The notes: generated from the letters alone by a model not told the origin. A stretch of 64,000 bases of DNA from Gaeumannomyces sp. JS-464 (GCA_002197995.1 NGZR01000001.1:8122001-8186000), one strand, 5' to 3'. Numbered from the stretch's first letter, positions 36,681 to 53,313 are shown. A program made the numbers and translations.

Positions 36681-37261
36681 GTCGGGAAAACAGTTCAAGA
36701 AGCTCTGCTCTCTTTCTTTCTTTCTTTTTCCTGTTTGCTGCTCGCCGCCCGCCAGTCAAGGCTCCAAAGGGGACATGAGGCTACGTCATCAGCCTCATGG
36801 GAGCGGTGCTTGAGGCACAGCCGCGATTTCTGCCGGATATATGAGGCACTGTCTGGGGCGTATAAAGAGATAGGGAGGGGATAGTCATAGAGATTTCCTT
36901 TTCATGTCTTGGGTGGGCAAGGACGGCGATGGCGGGTAGGCTGCATTCCCACGCGTCCTCAGGGAACGTCCAAAAGCGTCTTTTTGGTAGAAGGAAGCAA
37001 AAGCAAGTTCTGGTATGAAATGAAAAAACCAGATTCAGGCAATTGAGACACTGAAGTGATGGAACTACAGAAACGCGTGCAGGATTGGAAATGTTAGTCG
37101 AAGATTCGATTGAGAACTATCCGGTGCTTGCACTATTGTCGTTTGAGCCTTTCGAGTGAACCTCGGCGTGCGCTGTGGACCTTCATGTTGGATTCCACCG
37201 GAGGGTGGTGCTGTTTTGCAAAAAAAAAAAAAAAAAAAAAAAAAAACATCAACCGTGCTAA
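36681..37261. other. Spacer between eIF2-alpha and IMP2, with a 27-nt A run
   Basis: 3' UTR of eIF2-alpha and 5' region of IMP2. It includes 27 consecutive A at 37220-37246, just before the point where the IMP2 frame opens. A branch-like TGCTAAC at 37257-37263 and CCAG near 37283 could end an upstream intron of IMP2. Confidence 0.5.
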
Positions 37262-37468
37262 CCGCCAACCATCGTAATCGCCAGCTGGTCCCTGCACCCG
37301 ACCGCTGACGCCGGACCTGAGCAAGAAGACCAGAAATGGAACACGCGGCAGCACTATCCGTATCATGAGTTCGACAAATACGCACGCAGCCACGTCCTGA
37401 CCAAGCACATATCTAGGTACTCTCCAGTGGGCCGGGATTGGGACGGGGAACCGGGCTACCTCACACAG

Positions 37469-38139
37469 ATGACTCTCGGGTCAGCATGGGCGTGGATGAG
37501 AGGGTCGGTCTCGAGAGTCAGTAACAACAAGCCATTCACGCTCGGCCTGCAGACAACCAGATACCTTCTCCAGTACGGCCTATGGCTGCCGGTCATCGCG
37601 TACGTCAAGGCCAACGTGGCCGACCTGACCTGGATCAAGGGCCCGTCCATGTACCCGTTCTTCAACCCGGAGTTCAACCAGACGCTGCGCCAAGACGTAT
37701 GCTTGAGCGTCAAGTGGGATGCCCAGGACAAGCTCGAGCGTGGCATGATTGTCGAGTTCTGGTGAGTCTCGCTTTCTTCTTGTTCGCAACGGTAAGATTT
37801 ACCCTCTCATAAAGGGGTCCTTCACTGACTGCTACTAGGGCGCCTCATGATCCAAACAAGATCTCGGTTAAAAGGGTGATCGGTCTGGAGGGCGACATCA
37901 TCCGTACCCGCAAGGGCTCGTTTGTCCATGTCCCTCAGGGCTACATCTGGGTGGAAGGAGACGGTGGTGCCAACCTCTCGCGCGACAGCAACGACTACGG
38001 GCCAATATCTCGACGGCTCGTCAGGGGTAGACTTACCCGTATCCTCTACCCTTTTCACCGGGCCGGCAGGATCAGGTGGGAGGAGCATGAGCATGCCTCG
38101 ATTCATCAGCGTGCACAGCGCGCGCCGAGGTTTTGGTAA
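37469..38139 (+). CDS. IMP2: Mitochondrial inner membrane protease subunit 2 (S26 peptidase)
   Basis: Catalytic subunit of the inner-membrane signal peptidase complex that removes sorting signals in the intermembrane space. Serine motif WIKGPSMYPFFN and lysine motif SVKRVIGLEGD form the Ser/Lys dyad. The downstream DSNDYGPI box is also typical of the family. The intron 37762-37838 (GTGAGT..CTAG) is placed between EFW and APHDPN. From ATG 37469 the product is 197 residues, with one upstream hydrophobic segment (LLQYGLWLPVIAYV) as membrane anchor. The frame is open back to 37262 without an ATG, so an upstream exon may add an N-terminal extension. The start is the uncertain part. Confidence 0.88.
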
Positions 38140-38854
38140 ATCGACCTGCCGCGCCAACACCACGCTCTTTCTTTCTTGCACATAAGTACTTTACACACCT
38201 ACCTCGCCATTGGCCGTCGGCAAGCATTCTGTCAGCCACGGCGATGCAAAACCAATCGCGATACCATCATTGTGACGATAGAAAAGGCTATGCTGAGTTC
38301 GCGAGAGCAACGTACTTATTTTCATGTGATTGTATCTCTCACGCTCCACGCCTTCATGAGTTTGGGAAGCCCTCACGAGGAAATCCTATCCCAAATCACC
38401 CACTCCGTGACTCCGTGGACGGCCCGGCGGAGGCGACAGGGGTTTCTGTGGGATAATCGGTGCCGGTCATTATAACGCACGGACCACACAGGAAATTTTT
38501 GGACGTCGACACCACCGCCCGGTCTTCCCGCTGTCTCGGTCATCCCGGCGGGACAGCTCCTCCCAAAAGTCCTGAGCGTTCCCCGGGTGAATATTTCGAG
38601 CATTCGTTACTGCGGGCTGCCTGCGCGTCAAGGCGGCGCCAGGCACACTCTCCCTGTTCTCTGCTTTTTCGTTCTTGCCAGAGCCGCATACGTCACCGAG
38701 CTTGATCAAACACCCTGCGTCTCGCACGCGACTGCGGCGCAAAAATCCAGCCTTGTCGCCCTGGTTTGGCCTACCATGGACCTGGCGCCTCAACACCCTT
38801 CCTGGCGGGCATTTTCGGAAGGAACCAAAACCGGTCTTTTAAGAATACGATAAT
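38140..38854. other. Spacer between IMP2 and the mitochondrial carrier gene
   Basis: 715 bp with no supportable gene. It serves as the 3' region of IMP2 and the promoter of the next gene. Confidence 0.45.
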
Positions 38855-40088
38855 ATGAGTCCCCACGGAGGGGAGTTTGAGGCCCGGCCGCCATACCTCC
38901 ATGTACGTGCCCAATTTCCCCTTGGACGGAACCCCAAGAGCCTGACTAACAGTGACTTTGTTCCTGCAGTGTATGCTGGCCGGCGGCATCGGTGGAACGT
39001 TTGGTGACATGTTGATGCACTCGCTAGACACTGTCAAGACTCGACAACAAGGCGACCCGCACATACCACCCAAGTATACGTCTCTCGGCTCTTCATACTA
39101 CACGATTTTAAGGCAGGAGGGTATTCGCCGAGGATTATATGGAGGATGGCTGCCTGCACTTATGGGGTCCTTCCCGGGCACCATGCTGTTTTTCGGAACC
39201 TACGAGTACAGCAAGCGGCACATGCTGGACTACGGAGTGCAGCCCCATATCGCCTACCTCATGGGTGGTACGTTGGCGCTTTCTCTCCACATTCAACTTC
39301 GCAGCACATGTCTCTCGGCCTGGGGGCTAACGGCGACGCAGGATTCCTCGGCGATGTTGCTGCTTCGATCGTGTATGTGCCCTCTGAGGTTCTGAAGACG
39401 CGCCTTCAGCTCCAGGGGCGGTACAAGAACCCGTTCTTCCACTCGGGCTACAACTACAGGGGGACCTTTGACGCTGCCAGGACGATAGTACGGCAGGAGG
39501 GCTTTGCGGCCCTGTTTTACGGCTACAAGGCGACGCTATATACCGCGACATCCCCTTCTCGGCCCTCCAATTTATGTTCTACGAGCAGGGCCAGGCCTGG
39601 GCCCATCAGTGGAAGCAGAGCCGCGACATCGGCCCGCACCTCGAGTTCATGACCGGGGCGGCGGCCGGCGGCCTTGCGGGCGCAATGACGTGCCCGCTCG
39701 ACGTCGTCAAGACGAGGCTGCAGACCCAGCTGCATCCCGAATCGCAGGAGGCGACATCGAGCGCGAGGCCGGCAAGGCCGGAACAACACACCACCAGCCA
39801 GGCAACGACCAGCAGCAGTAGCTCACAGTCACAGAGGCGCGGGATCTCGACGTCGTCACCATCGACTCACACGCCGCGGCCCGGCGCCGCCGGCCTCGAG
39901 ACCTCGTCCGTCATCACGGGACTCAAGGTCCTCTACAAGACGGAGGGTATCGGGGCTGGTTCCGGGGCGTGGGGCCGCGCTTTGTGTGGACCAGCGTCCA
40001 GAGCGGATGCATGCTTTTCCTATACCAGACTATACTGCGTCAACTAGAGGATATACTACCCTGGGAGCGACCCGAGTTGGTCACATAG
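38855..40088 (+). CDS. Mitochondrial carrier protein, MME1 (YMR166C)-like, with indels
   Basis: Six-helix solute carrier of the inner mitochondrial membrane. It most resembles yeast YMR166C/Mme1, reported as a magnesium exporter; the substrate here is inferred. The three signature repeats are [18 protein letters not shown] and CPLDVVKTR, the first lacking the usual Pro. Exons are 38855-38902, 38970-39267 and 39342-40088; introns are 67 and 74 bp, the second with CTAAC. A Ser/Thr-rich insertion of about 50 residues lies before the last helices. Two indels break the frame: near 39537-39544 (inside the conserved ATLYRD-type motif) and near 39949 (missing C). After the second, the frame ends at 40086-40088 with a normal carrier C-terminus. 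About 363 residues. Confidence 0.88.
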
Positions 40089-40996
40089 AGGACAGGCGCT
40101 GCCGCCCTGCGAGCTCAGCGGACTTGGCCCGCGCCACGATTCTTCGATTGTGTTATTATGAGATGTACAAAATTCTCCACGACATATTATTTGTTGTTGC
40201 TGCCGTGGATCGATCTATGGGAGATGGCGTTCCAGGGCTGGATAGAGACGAAATAGACAGGGAGGGCCAATAGAACATCCTCGCTTTTCATCGATGCCAA
40301 CCGTCTCCAGGGATTTTTGCTGACTTTCTGGGTGCCTCTGTCCGGCTGTTAGTACCGCCTGGAAAGCCACCTGCTGCCCTTATATGCACGAACAACAACA
40401 GCCAGGCTTCCAACAGTTCCCAGCAGCAAACCGAGTGGTTGAACGGGTGAAAACCGTGGTATAAATGTCACAACCTTCTTCCACGGGTGAGGGCCAGGAA
40501 ACCCCAAGCTTGCTGGTTCGAATCCGTCCTTTGTCGACGATTTAGAGCTTGAGTAAAACCCCTCCGGAGGGTCCTCGTAACGAGGCTGTCTCAAAAGAAG
40601 GGCAGCCGAGTGAGCTTTTTGCTTTTTTCTTCTTCTTCTTTTTTTCTTTTCATACATATATGCTGCTCTGTATGTGCATTACCTACGAAGACATGAGTCC
40701 CAACGCCAATGGTATCAGCTAGTATCGTCAGATTTACCCCGCCGTGTAGCAGGTTCCGGTGGGCCGGTCGCTACCGTACCAGCTTTGATGCGAGCCCCAC
40801 ATGCGGGAGCGCCTGCAGCCTCTGGGTTGGAACCTTTTTGATTTTTGGCATCAGGCCATCAACAATTCCTGCGACATAAAGCCAAGGCGCAAACGAGCCG
40901 ACCACAACTCCGCACATAGCACAGAGCCGTGACAGGAGACGCCCCGCAACCTTTGCTGTCATGGGCCATCGAAATGGCGCTCGGTACAATTGAGAT
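40089..40996. other. Spacer between carrier and PPR-like gene
   Basis: 908 bp without a supportable protein. A GGTTCGAATCC stretch at 40513-40523 resembles a tRNA internal promoter, but no cloverleaf folds around it. Confidence 0.45.
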
Positions 40997-43842
40997 ATGT
41001 CGACCCCCGTTCCAGTGCCGTCCAAGGCGGCCATACGGGCCCCTCCGGGCCTCGTCCTCGGCACAACCTGTACTCTGGCCTTGGTCACCGAAGACCGTCG
41101 TCGCAGGATAAACACCGCCCGCCGAGCCCTCTCCAACGGTGAGAGGCTCAAGTCGTCTGCTCAGTACCACGCCAGCACTGCCGTTGACTTGATCGCCTCC
41201 AAGGAGGAGGAGGCTTTCCTGCTCGAGTCTTGGCCATTCCCCCGCCGCAACCCCGTCCAGCCTGACCATGGCAGCTCTCGAGCCACCGATAGCCCAGTGG
41301 CACGCCGCCGGATCTGCCAATCCAAGAGAGTGGCACGGAAACTACTCGAGCACCGACACGACCTGCTTTTGGACGACGCCCAAAGACGGCAATCCCGGAG
41401 AAACAGAGGCAAAACATGCCATCACACACCCCAAGAAACGCCGAGAAGTTTCTGAAATCAGGTGCCTCCATAAGCTCGCTGCTGAGATCGCCGCGCTTAT
41501 TCAGAAAGGGAGACCAAAAAGCTCGGGGATGCTGCAGCTCTCTTAAAACGGACAATCGAGCTACCGGCACCTCGGTCCGAGACTGGTCAGGCCGAGCTCT
41601 TGGAAGTGACGGCTCAGCTTTCCAAAGCATGCCAGGCCGCAAAAAGGATGGACGACGCCTTGACCGTGTTGCGGGCAGTTCTCCGCCTCGGGCCGTTGGA
41701 CGAGGAGGTCTACTTTGCGCATGAGCCACTCCCAATAGTGGAAGACACACTCCTTCGGGACCGGTATGCCTTGACACCAACCCGACGCTACAAGCTTGCC
41801 GTGGACCTTTACACACCCGTCTGAAGGGGAACCCGAGCCTACGAGGGCCTGAGATGCTCAGAACCGCCGAGAGGCTCATCGAGGCAGGCGTGGATGCTGA
41901 CCGCTGCACACTCGTCAAACAAATCCTGTTCGAGCGCGTGAACTGGTACCTCGGGGAGCCCGGCGCGTGCGAGTTCCTCCGCCGTGTTTCCACCGCTTGC
42001 ACCAGAAGTCTATGTCTGAGGCTGTTGTCCGGTTCTTTGTGAGCTGCAGCCAGTACCACGACACCTGATGGCCGACAGGGACGAATACTACGGCGTTTGT
42101 GACCTGGTGGTCAAGTGCGTGTCCGAGGCCAACGGGTACAGGGCTGCCGAAGTAATCGACTGTCTGCGACGCACCAGCCCGCCGACGCAATATGCGGGTA
42201 GCCTGGGTGAGCGAGCTTCTCTATCTTCATTGGAAAAGAGAGGGCAAATACAGTGAAACCCTAAAGCTGTTTCTCACTCTCAGAGAAACGGCATCTCCGA
42301 CCTGGTCGCGTATCCGAGACGGCGTGTACCGAACGATCATTCCAGATCGCGCTCGAGGCCGGGGAGGCATCGGCAGCGCAGGGCCACTTCGACGAGCTCA
42401 TCAAACACCACCGTGAATCCAAAAACAACGTGCGCATCCTGGGGCTATTCGCTCTGGCCCAGGCCAAAGCGGGCGATTGGATTGCTGTGGATTCGCTCAT
42501 CCGGAGGATGTACCCCGCTGGCAGAGCGGTCTCAACATACGGCACGGACGTGCTCATCCCAATCCTGAAAGAATTTCGAGCATGCACACGACCGAAGAGA
42601 CGGAAACCTTCCTGAAGTTCGCATTGAACGATCTCAAGGTCCCGCTGACAAAGTACATGGTCACCCTGATCGCGAACGAGTACGGCGCCGCCCGCGACGT
42701 CAAGTCGTTTCTCGCGTGGATCAAGTACTGCAGTGACGCCAGCTTTGAGATCGATGCTGCCTTCAGCAACGCCATCCTGACGAGCTGCCGGAACCACTGG
42801 AAATTCTCCTTTGCGGATCTGCTGCGAGTCCACCGGGTACTGCGGGGTTTTGGCGCGGCTTCACGGACGGAGTGACCGAGAACATAATGACTGGCGCCGC
42901 ACTCTCATCTCCGGCCCCGTTCAGAAAAGTGTCGTTGGCGCTAGCTCTGCGCTCCAGACGGGTGCCTCGAAAGCCTCTGCCGAGGGGCCGCTATGACCCA
43001 GCAACGTGGCGACCTCGATGGCAACCTGGATCGAGGTTGGCAGGCCGGACAAAGCGGTCCGGACATACAAGTTCATGACCGCGTCTGGAATGCGCACTGC
43101 CCCAACTGCCTTCGCCTCTACTCGATCGCCGCGATGAAGCTGGGCACGGACAATCTGAACGAGGTCCTTCACACCCTACAGGGTGTGAAAAAGAAGGGCA
43201 TCGACACCAGCGAAGCCATCATTGCGCTTTTCACCGCAGACCTAGAATCGGTCGACCGCAGCCTAGGAGGACGCCACGTGGAACAACACTCTCGTAACGT
43301 GCTCCAGGGCTTACAGCAGTACGGACTTGGAACGTCCAGCCAGGTGCTGAACAAGGCGGCCGCGGCATTTATCAAGACGGGGGATCACGAACGGGCCACT
43401 GGCCTCGCACTGATGGCGGCAGAGGTGCGCGGGGAAGCCCCTGGTTACAACGTGACCAACTTCAACCTCCTCTTGGAAATATACTCGACCACAGCAGTGG
43501 GAACGACTATCTAAGCTTGTCGAAGTGGTCACAAACTTCGGCTGGTGGTCACGGATGGCGGGGAGGCATTCCAACCTCCTCAAGCGCGTCAAGTATCTCG
43601 TGCGGATCGAGAGAAACAAGCCTAGCGGCCGCGGAGGCCCAGCTTTGGAGTACTTGGAGTTGGCGATGCGCAACATCATGTTACATCGCGATCAGCTGAA
43701 AGAGGAACAGTTGGAGGTGCAGAAGGGCGTGCTCGACATCATCGCGTCCGCGGCGGAGGACTCTGGGTGCGACGTGCGGGAGCCTGAGACTCAGCAGGCC
43801 CAAGTTGGCCAACTGCCGGCCGCGCTTGCGGGGTTCAGCTGA
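40997..43842 (+). CDS. Probable pentatricopeptide-repeat-like mitochondrial protein, broken into several frames
   Basis: Coding signal runs on the plus strand through this interval but jumps frame several times (around 41220-41420, 41520, 41820, 42040, 42160, 42300, 42560, 42860, 43510). The N-terminus (ATG 40997) is basic and free of acidic residues for 25 positions, like a mitochondrial targeting sequence, then TEDRRRRINTARRAL. Later segments look like paired amphipathic helices of PPR/TPR type, for example RILGLFALAQAKAGDW, VPLTKYMVTLIANEYG and TSSQVLNKAAAAFIKTG. About 950 residues if joined. Fungal PPR proteins usually act in mitochondrial RNA stability or translation; that role is inferred. 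It has more breaks than neighbours, so it may be a decaying gene or simply a poorly read stretch. The open minus-strand frame at 41148-42059 is its shadow. Confidence 0.6.
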
Positions 43843-45752
43843 GGAGCATAACGCCTGCCGGTAAACCAGGCGGACGATGCACGACATACGGTTGCCTTGG
43901 TCCGAGCCAGCTGATGTTGACCAATGTCCGGACTCCCAATCATAGACGAGGAAAAGGCCGGCGGGCCCAGGGATGCCGTGTGGCACGAGAGGGAAGACAT
44001 CACGGTTGTCAGATCTAGGCCGCACAGACAGGCGCACACGGTTTTTTCACAAGCCGTCCACGACATACCACGACAGATTCGAGCCAAGTATAACTCGGAA
44101 TATTGGTTACAACTTTGCGTTGGATGACGAGCACTGACTAGCACTGCAGACGTATCTCTTGTTTGTCGTCCTTTTCCATATCTGAGCCATGTAGACATCC
44201 GTTGTTTGATCTTGGGGTGCGTTGGGTTGGGGGCCAATCTACGAAACAAACAGCATGCAACAGCACGTGCCTCTCTAGTCGCAGCCCAATCGCACCGTTT
44301 AATAGCTCGCATAGGCACCCAGCAGAGCTTGGCTGGATCTACGAGGGAGCTTGGATAGGTGGGTAACCTGCTTGCTACCTGCCGCCTTGCGCCTTGGACA
44401 TGTGGTGAGGGGTCGGTGCGGGCGGGCACCAGCCAGTGCGCACATGGATAGGAAGGAAGGGGAAAGACGATGCATGGCTCGATGGCTTTCTAGGGCCGAG
44501 AGTGGCAGCACAGAATCGATCAAACGCAAACGCCAACGCAGGCGCAGCTGCGAACCGAGAACAGAAGGGTGGGTCGTGGATTTTTTGAACGCGAGATGGA
44601 AAGGGGAAAAAAAAAAAAAAAAAAGGCAGGGGATAAACAGGCAGTCGATCCGGACAGCTGGGTGGAGAAGAGGGATGCTAGTGAATGGAGACACTCTGCG
44701 AAGATGGTGCTGGGGTCACCTGATATCACGGGCGGTGTCGGGACGCTGGTGTCGATTGTCGGGTCCTGCCTGATGGGTTGGTTCCTGGTACCTGCTTTTT
44801 GACGCCTTTGACAGCGCATCTAGACTGGGCGTGGGCGGCGGGCGAGCTAGGCTGAGATCGTAAGCGATCGCCCCCTTTTTTTGCCCAGCGGAATGATTGA
44901 CATTGACAAACACGCAGTTGGCCCACAAAGGACTTGGAAAATCCGGCCGCCTCTCACATGCCAATCTCAGCCCTCCTGCCAGGGCCGTTTTCTGGGCAGG
45001 GGCTGGGAGAGCGAGGCGGCCGCGCGCGGGTGGGCCCATTCGACGGCCAACTGCGCGGGTGGGGGGAACACCGCGTTGCAACGACTTCTCCCAGAGCAAG
45101 CGCGAGGGTGGTGGACTGAGGGATGGGACGACATGTGACGATGTGTTTGGCGGTCAGGAAATGACAGAGCCACAATACGGCCCAGGGCCCAGACGCAGGC
45201 GCCGGCAGAATCCGCGTCGCATGGCACGATTTGCGCCTCAAATCGACTCGGGAGCAATTTTGGCTTTGCTGGCGAAACACGCAAACAAACGTACGTCGCC
45301 CTCGGAGGATTTTTATTTTGTCATTTTTTTGTTCAGGCTTTCGCGGCATTTAACTGCCAACCACGGGCTCTAGCAGCAGGAGTTTCAATCGCGGTTGGTT
45401 AAGATATAACGACGGCGACGCTCGTTTGATTCGTGTCAGCGACTGGCTTGGTTTTTTGTTTTTTTTTTAAAGTGAAGCATCCCTCCCACCCCTTTTTGGC
45501 CCAGCATTTTTTTTTCTTTTTCTACTCCCCTATTGCCTGGACCCATCCCTCCCGCTTGCTCCCTCACCGGCAATCCCACCCTCCCTTCTCAACAGTCACA
45601 CACTCTCTTCCGCAGCAAGACGCCGTCACCGTCGCAGTCACTGTCGCCGTCCTCCGCCACCGACCGCTCCGCCGGTTTCAACAACCCCCTCGCAACACCC
45701 ACCTCCGGGTCCGTCCATTAACTGGCCCCGGTCTCGGCCGAACCCGCCCCCC
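43843..45752. other. Spacer and promoter region upstream of ERG1
   Basis: 1.9 kb with no supportable gene. It contains 18 consecutive A at 44607-44624. From about 45460 to 45750 it becomes strongly C/T-rich, as expected for the leader of a highly expressed housekeeping gene. Confidence 0.5.
44607..44624. repeat. 18-nt A homopolymer
   Basis: Uninterrupted A run in non-coding DNA. Confidence 0.9.
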
Positions 45753-49257
<3,505 letters not shown>

Positions 49258-49599
49258 GAGTGAGTGAGTGAGTATATTTAACGTCAGTAAATCAGGATCT
49301 ACCAGTCCCTGCCTCCCAAGGGGCATATGACGTGCTAGCGCTACCTAAGCTTAACACTAGGCTATATGCTGCTATCAAAGCGGCTAACAAATTAAACCCG
49401 AAGGCACACGGGGGTCGGGCCGCATTCCGGCGCTCCTTGTTAGCGAGCGGGCAATCGACAATAGGGCGTAAAAATACGCCGGGGCGTTATAAAGCGCTGC
49501 GGGTGGTAGTTATGCTGTTGGCCGGCGGGTATGCCGGAAAAGGGGTAAAGCCGGGTTTGGGCGGGGGAGGGGGTCTTCGGGACCTCCTTTGGGCCCGGC

Positions 49600-52500
49600 C
49601 TAAAGTGCGGGGGATTAACGAGCTTATTGTTAATCCTAATAGTACAAAGGAAAAGGTTAAGTATAGGCTTTTTGGGCCCTGTTGTTATCGTCCGGCGATA
49701 GTGTAGTAGTTGGTGGCTTTAACGAACGAAGCAAAAAGGGAGGGCTTTTGGAAAAGCCGTTTCCAATATCCAGGCTTATCGAAGGCCGGGGGAGGGTCCG
49801 CTATAGGCCATTTGTTTTTGCCGCCCTAGCCAGCCTGCAAAATACAGGGTGGGAAGGGGACTTATTTCGCCCGCAACGGCACGGGTTATCGTCTTCGTAC
49901 TGGAACTTTCGGTGGTACCAGTCGAAATCCCCGTGGCTTGTGCGTGCGGCTATTAGCCGTTGTAATACCTTCCGGTGCAGCTGCACTGTAACGCTTCGGG
50001 CGTGTGTTGTGGTACCGGCGGGAGGCCTATATAGCCTTATACCGATCCGGAAAGTTGTTCTTAAACCATGCGTTCCGGGCGTCCCGGGCTGTTTTCCGGG
50101 CTAAAGCCTTTACTTCGGCCACCGTTGGTTTAAAATGTTGGGGTATTGGCAGGGCTAATCCCAACTTTGCTTCGGCGTTTGCCTTTTCGTTTCCGGGGAT
50201 TCCCATATGGCCCGGGGACCAGCGTACGTATACCTGGTGTTTATCCATAAAGCAATGGATTTCTTTAAAAGCCCCTTGTGAACTATTAGGGGCCGTGCTT
50301 AAACAGCCGTTGGCCGTCGAGGTGTTGTCGAGGTACAGGTGGAAAGTGCAATTGCGGAAGCTCCAAACGGCTTTACGGAGGCCTATTCGGGCCCCTTCCG
50401 CTTCGCCGTCGAATACTTCCGCCGGATGCGCTAACCGGCCGTGCCCGGAAAGTTTGCGTTGGCCGGCTTGGTATATTACCCAGCCGTATCCAACTGCCCG
50501 TCTTTTGCTTTGGACCCGTCGTTATATATTATAACGTCGGTAAGTGGAAGGGTGCGAAGCCACGCCATAAAAGCTTTTGCGGTTGCGGGCTTTTTTGTGT
50601 GGCCATTATAAGCCCCGTATATTTATAAAGGATGTAAGCCGGGCGAGTGCAAGCCGGAAGGAGTCCGGCCGTCCTTTGCAAAAAGGTCGCAAGCTTGCCG
50701 GGTAAGCCTGCTTTAAGCCCTTAGGCGTTAAAGGCCGGCTTAGCCGCTGCGGCCAAGGGGTGATTTTCCGGAACCGTATTTATACGGGCCGCAAAACGGA
50801 GGCGGGCTTGTTTTAAAAGCGCTTAGGCGTTTAAAATGCCGGATTCGTAATGCAATGCGTTTATCGGTATGGTTTTCCAAGCTAAAACCACTGCTTTAAA
50901 ACGCGGTTAAAGCTTTATCGACCTGTTCGATTAAATGGCCTTAGCGGATTTTTGCTATTATGCCGGCTTAACGGGTGTGGTTTAGTTTTACCTTTATACC
51001 ATACCTCGGCCTCGTATAAAGCTGTAGGGATTATAACCGTTGTAACGGCTTTGTAAACCGAATGTGCCGGTATCCCCCTTTATCGAATTCGTAAGCCTTC
51101 GGAGGTGGTTGGCAACGCTTTGAGCTTTTGCAGCCCTGTTATCCACGTGGGCTTTAAAACTAAGCCTTTGGTCGAAAAGAACCCTTAACCACCGTAAAGC
51201 TCTTATAGCTTGTTGTATGGTAAGGCCTTTCGCCGTAACCGCCGGGGTTGTGGGATTTTCCGCTTAAAAAATGCATAAGCTCGCACTTCCCCGGGTCGAA
51301 AGCCACTTTATTAGCCTTTCCCCAGCGGAGGATTTCCGTTACCGTTGCCCTTGCTTTACGGGAGCACTTTTCCAAAGTGCTACCCGTTACGCAAATGCCT
51401 ATATCGTCCGCGTATCCGTATTTAACCGCTTTTGCTTTGGGTAGGATTTCGGCTATATAAAGTATAAACAGGACCGGTGACGCCGGTAACCTTTAAGGTA
51501 GCCCGCAATCCGGGGAAAAAGGGGGTGCCGTGGCGTTTTCCAAACGCACTTTAACCACCCTGTTTCCTGCAAAAGATGAATACCATCGTACTAACGTTGG
51601 ATCCCATTTTTGGTTTAGGAGCCTCGAAAAAGCCTCCGGCGGAGTACGGCGTCGAAAGCCCCTTATACATCCATGGTAACGAGGGCGGCCGTTTTATGCT
51701 TTTGGAAGGCCCGTTCCACTCGTGGGCTACGCATGCCGTTAAATCGATGGCGGCCTTTTTCGGGGTAGCCCCGGCGTGTTGCGGAGCTATAAGCCCGTAT
51801 TGTAATGCGAGGAACGCCATTCGCGAAGCTACCAGCCGCTTTAGCCCTTTCCCTAAGCACGGGAGCAAAGCTATCGGGCGGTAGGATTTTGGGTCGTTAT
51901 ATCCGTTTTGTTCGGCTTTTTTAGCATAACCACCTCCGCTATGCGGAAAGGGCTAAGGTGGTGCCCGGCTTTAAAGCAGGCTTCGAAAAAGGCCCTAACG
52001 TATTCCCCTATTGCCGGCCATGCCGCTGTAAGCAGCTTAACCGTTAAAAAGTCGACGCTCGGGGCCGTGTTTGCCGTGCTAACAATGCACTTCCGGCATT
52101 CCTTTAGGGGACGTGGGGGTCCCACGGGAGTTGTGCGGTCCTTTGTAGCCCTTTGCTACAACGGGTCCTTTTATAGGTCGTTTTCCGCCGTAAACCTACG
52201 GAGGATTTTACGGCCTAATGCTTCCGCTTTATCCCTTAGGGCTATTATAACCTCCCCGTTAATATTTAACGGGGGAAGCCGTATAGCGGGTGTAAGTTTA
52301 TGCCATTTTACAGCACGGTATAGCGCTTTCGGGGAATCCATTTCTTTAGCACGCTGGCCTAATACTGTCTTTTGCCGCCCGGACCGTTGCTTTTAAAAGC
52401 GGGCTTCGGCCGTAAAAGGCCCGCCGTTTGCCATAGCTTTTGCAAGGTCCCGTTAGGCGTTAGCGCACTTTTCGTTCCATTAGGGTTGGCCTTTTCTTTT

Positions 52501-53300
52501 AGCTTTAAGCCCCCGGCCGAAAGCCATTAACGCATTTTTTAGCAGGTTTATTAATGCTCGGCCGCTTTATCCAAGTAATCCGCCGTGCATGGATTTGTAA
52601 GTGGCGGCAGGCTGCCGGCCCCCGTTACTACCGCGTTTGCGAAAAACGGTAGTTTATCGTTTGGTAGCGTAACGCCGGCAGTCCGGAACGGAGTTATTAC
52701 GGTTAGGAACTTCGATCCGTATCGAGCGGTGGTCCGAATCGGTTGCTAGCGAAGGGTCGATTTCCGCTGTTGCCAAAGGGGCGTTGGAAAAGGTAAAATC
52801 CAAAACGCCCCTATCGTTATGCGTAGGTTAGCCTAGGTCGGTAAGTAGGAAAAGGTTATAAATATTAGCCCATTGGGCTATATCCTGGCCCCTATTCCTA
52901 TTACCCTTAACCGGATCCCACGCCGGGAACCCTGCGTTAAAGTCCCCGTTATAATGCATTTTGCCGTTGGGCGCCAACGTAATAAAAGGTTTAACGAAGG
53001 TTCCGAAGGGTCCCTTAAAGGCCTATATACGTTAACGAAGGTGCACCCGGCGACGGTAAGCCAAAGGATCCCGGGTGTTACCTGCCGGCCGGTCCGCTAC
53101 GGGCCGAAACCCCGGGTCTTTCGTACGTAAGTTATTACCCGAGGCTTGGTTTGGTGGTCGTGCCAGCTATTTACCGGAGTAAATAGCTCGTACGACGGGT
53201 GGGCGCAAAGCATAAGCTTCCCTTTTACGCGCTAGGGGGCTCCTGCATTAGCACCACGTCGATATTTTGGCTCCAAAATAGTTGGAGTAAAGTAGCCCCC
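49600..53300 (-). pseudogene. LINE ORF2: endonuclease, reverse transcriptase, RNase H (broken)
   Basis: Reading the minus strand from the right: the endonuclease has MQEP (about 53240), GDFNA (about 52935-52950) and SDHR (about 52730), the acid and His residues of AP-type nucleases. The reverse transcriptase has its catalytic YADD at 51403-51414, within SPVLFILYIAEIL..KYGYADDIGI. RNase H has the Asp motif LYLDNTSTA (about 50305-50345) and WSPGHMGIPGNEKAN (about 50185-50235), where the last acidic residue of the usual GNEKAD is Asn. A Cys/His tail (CRCGRNKSPSHPVFC) lies near 49840-49900. Several stops and frame changes separate these blocks, so no complete protein can be made. Confidence 0.85.
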
Positions 53301-53313
53301 GCTTCCAGCTACG

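Noticed and set aside
37220..37246. A run considered as the poly-A tail of a retrocopy
   Set aside because: No intronless gene copy lies upstream in that orientation and no target duplication is visible; the nearby genes contain introns.
40500..40530. GGTTCGAATCC stretch resembling a tRNA T-arm/B box
   Set aside because: The arms around the loop pair poorly and no acceptor, D or anticodon stem can be formed at the right distances.
41148..42059. 303-codon open frame on the minus strand
   Set aside because: It is the antisense shadow of the PPR-like gene: Arg/Pro-rich, without domain resemblance, and overlapping better-supported plus-strand coding.
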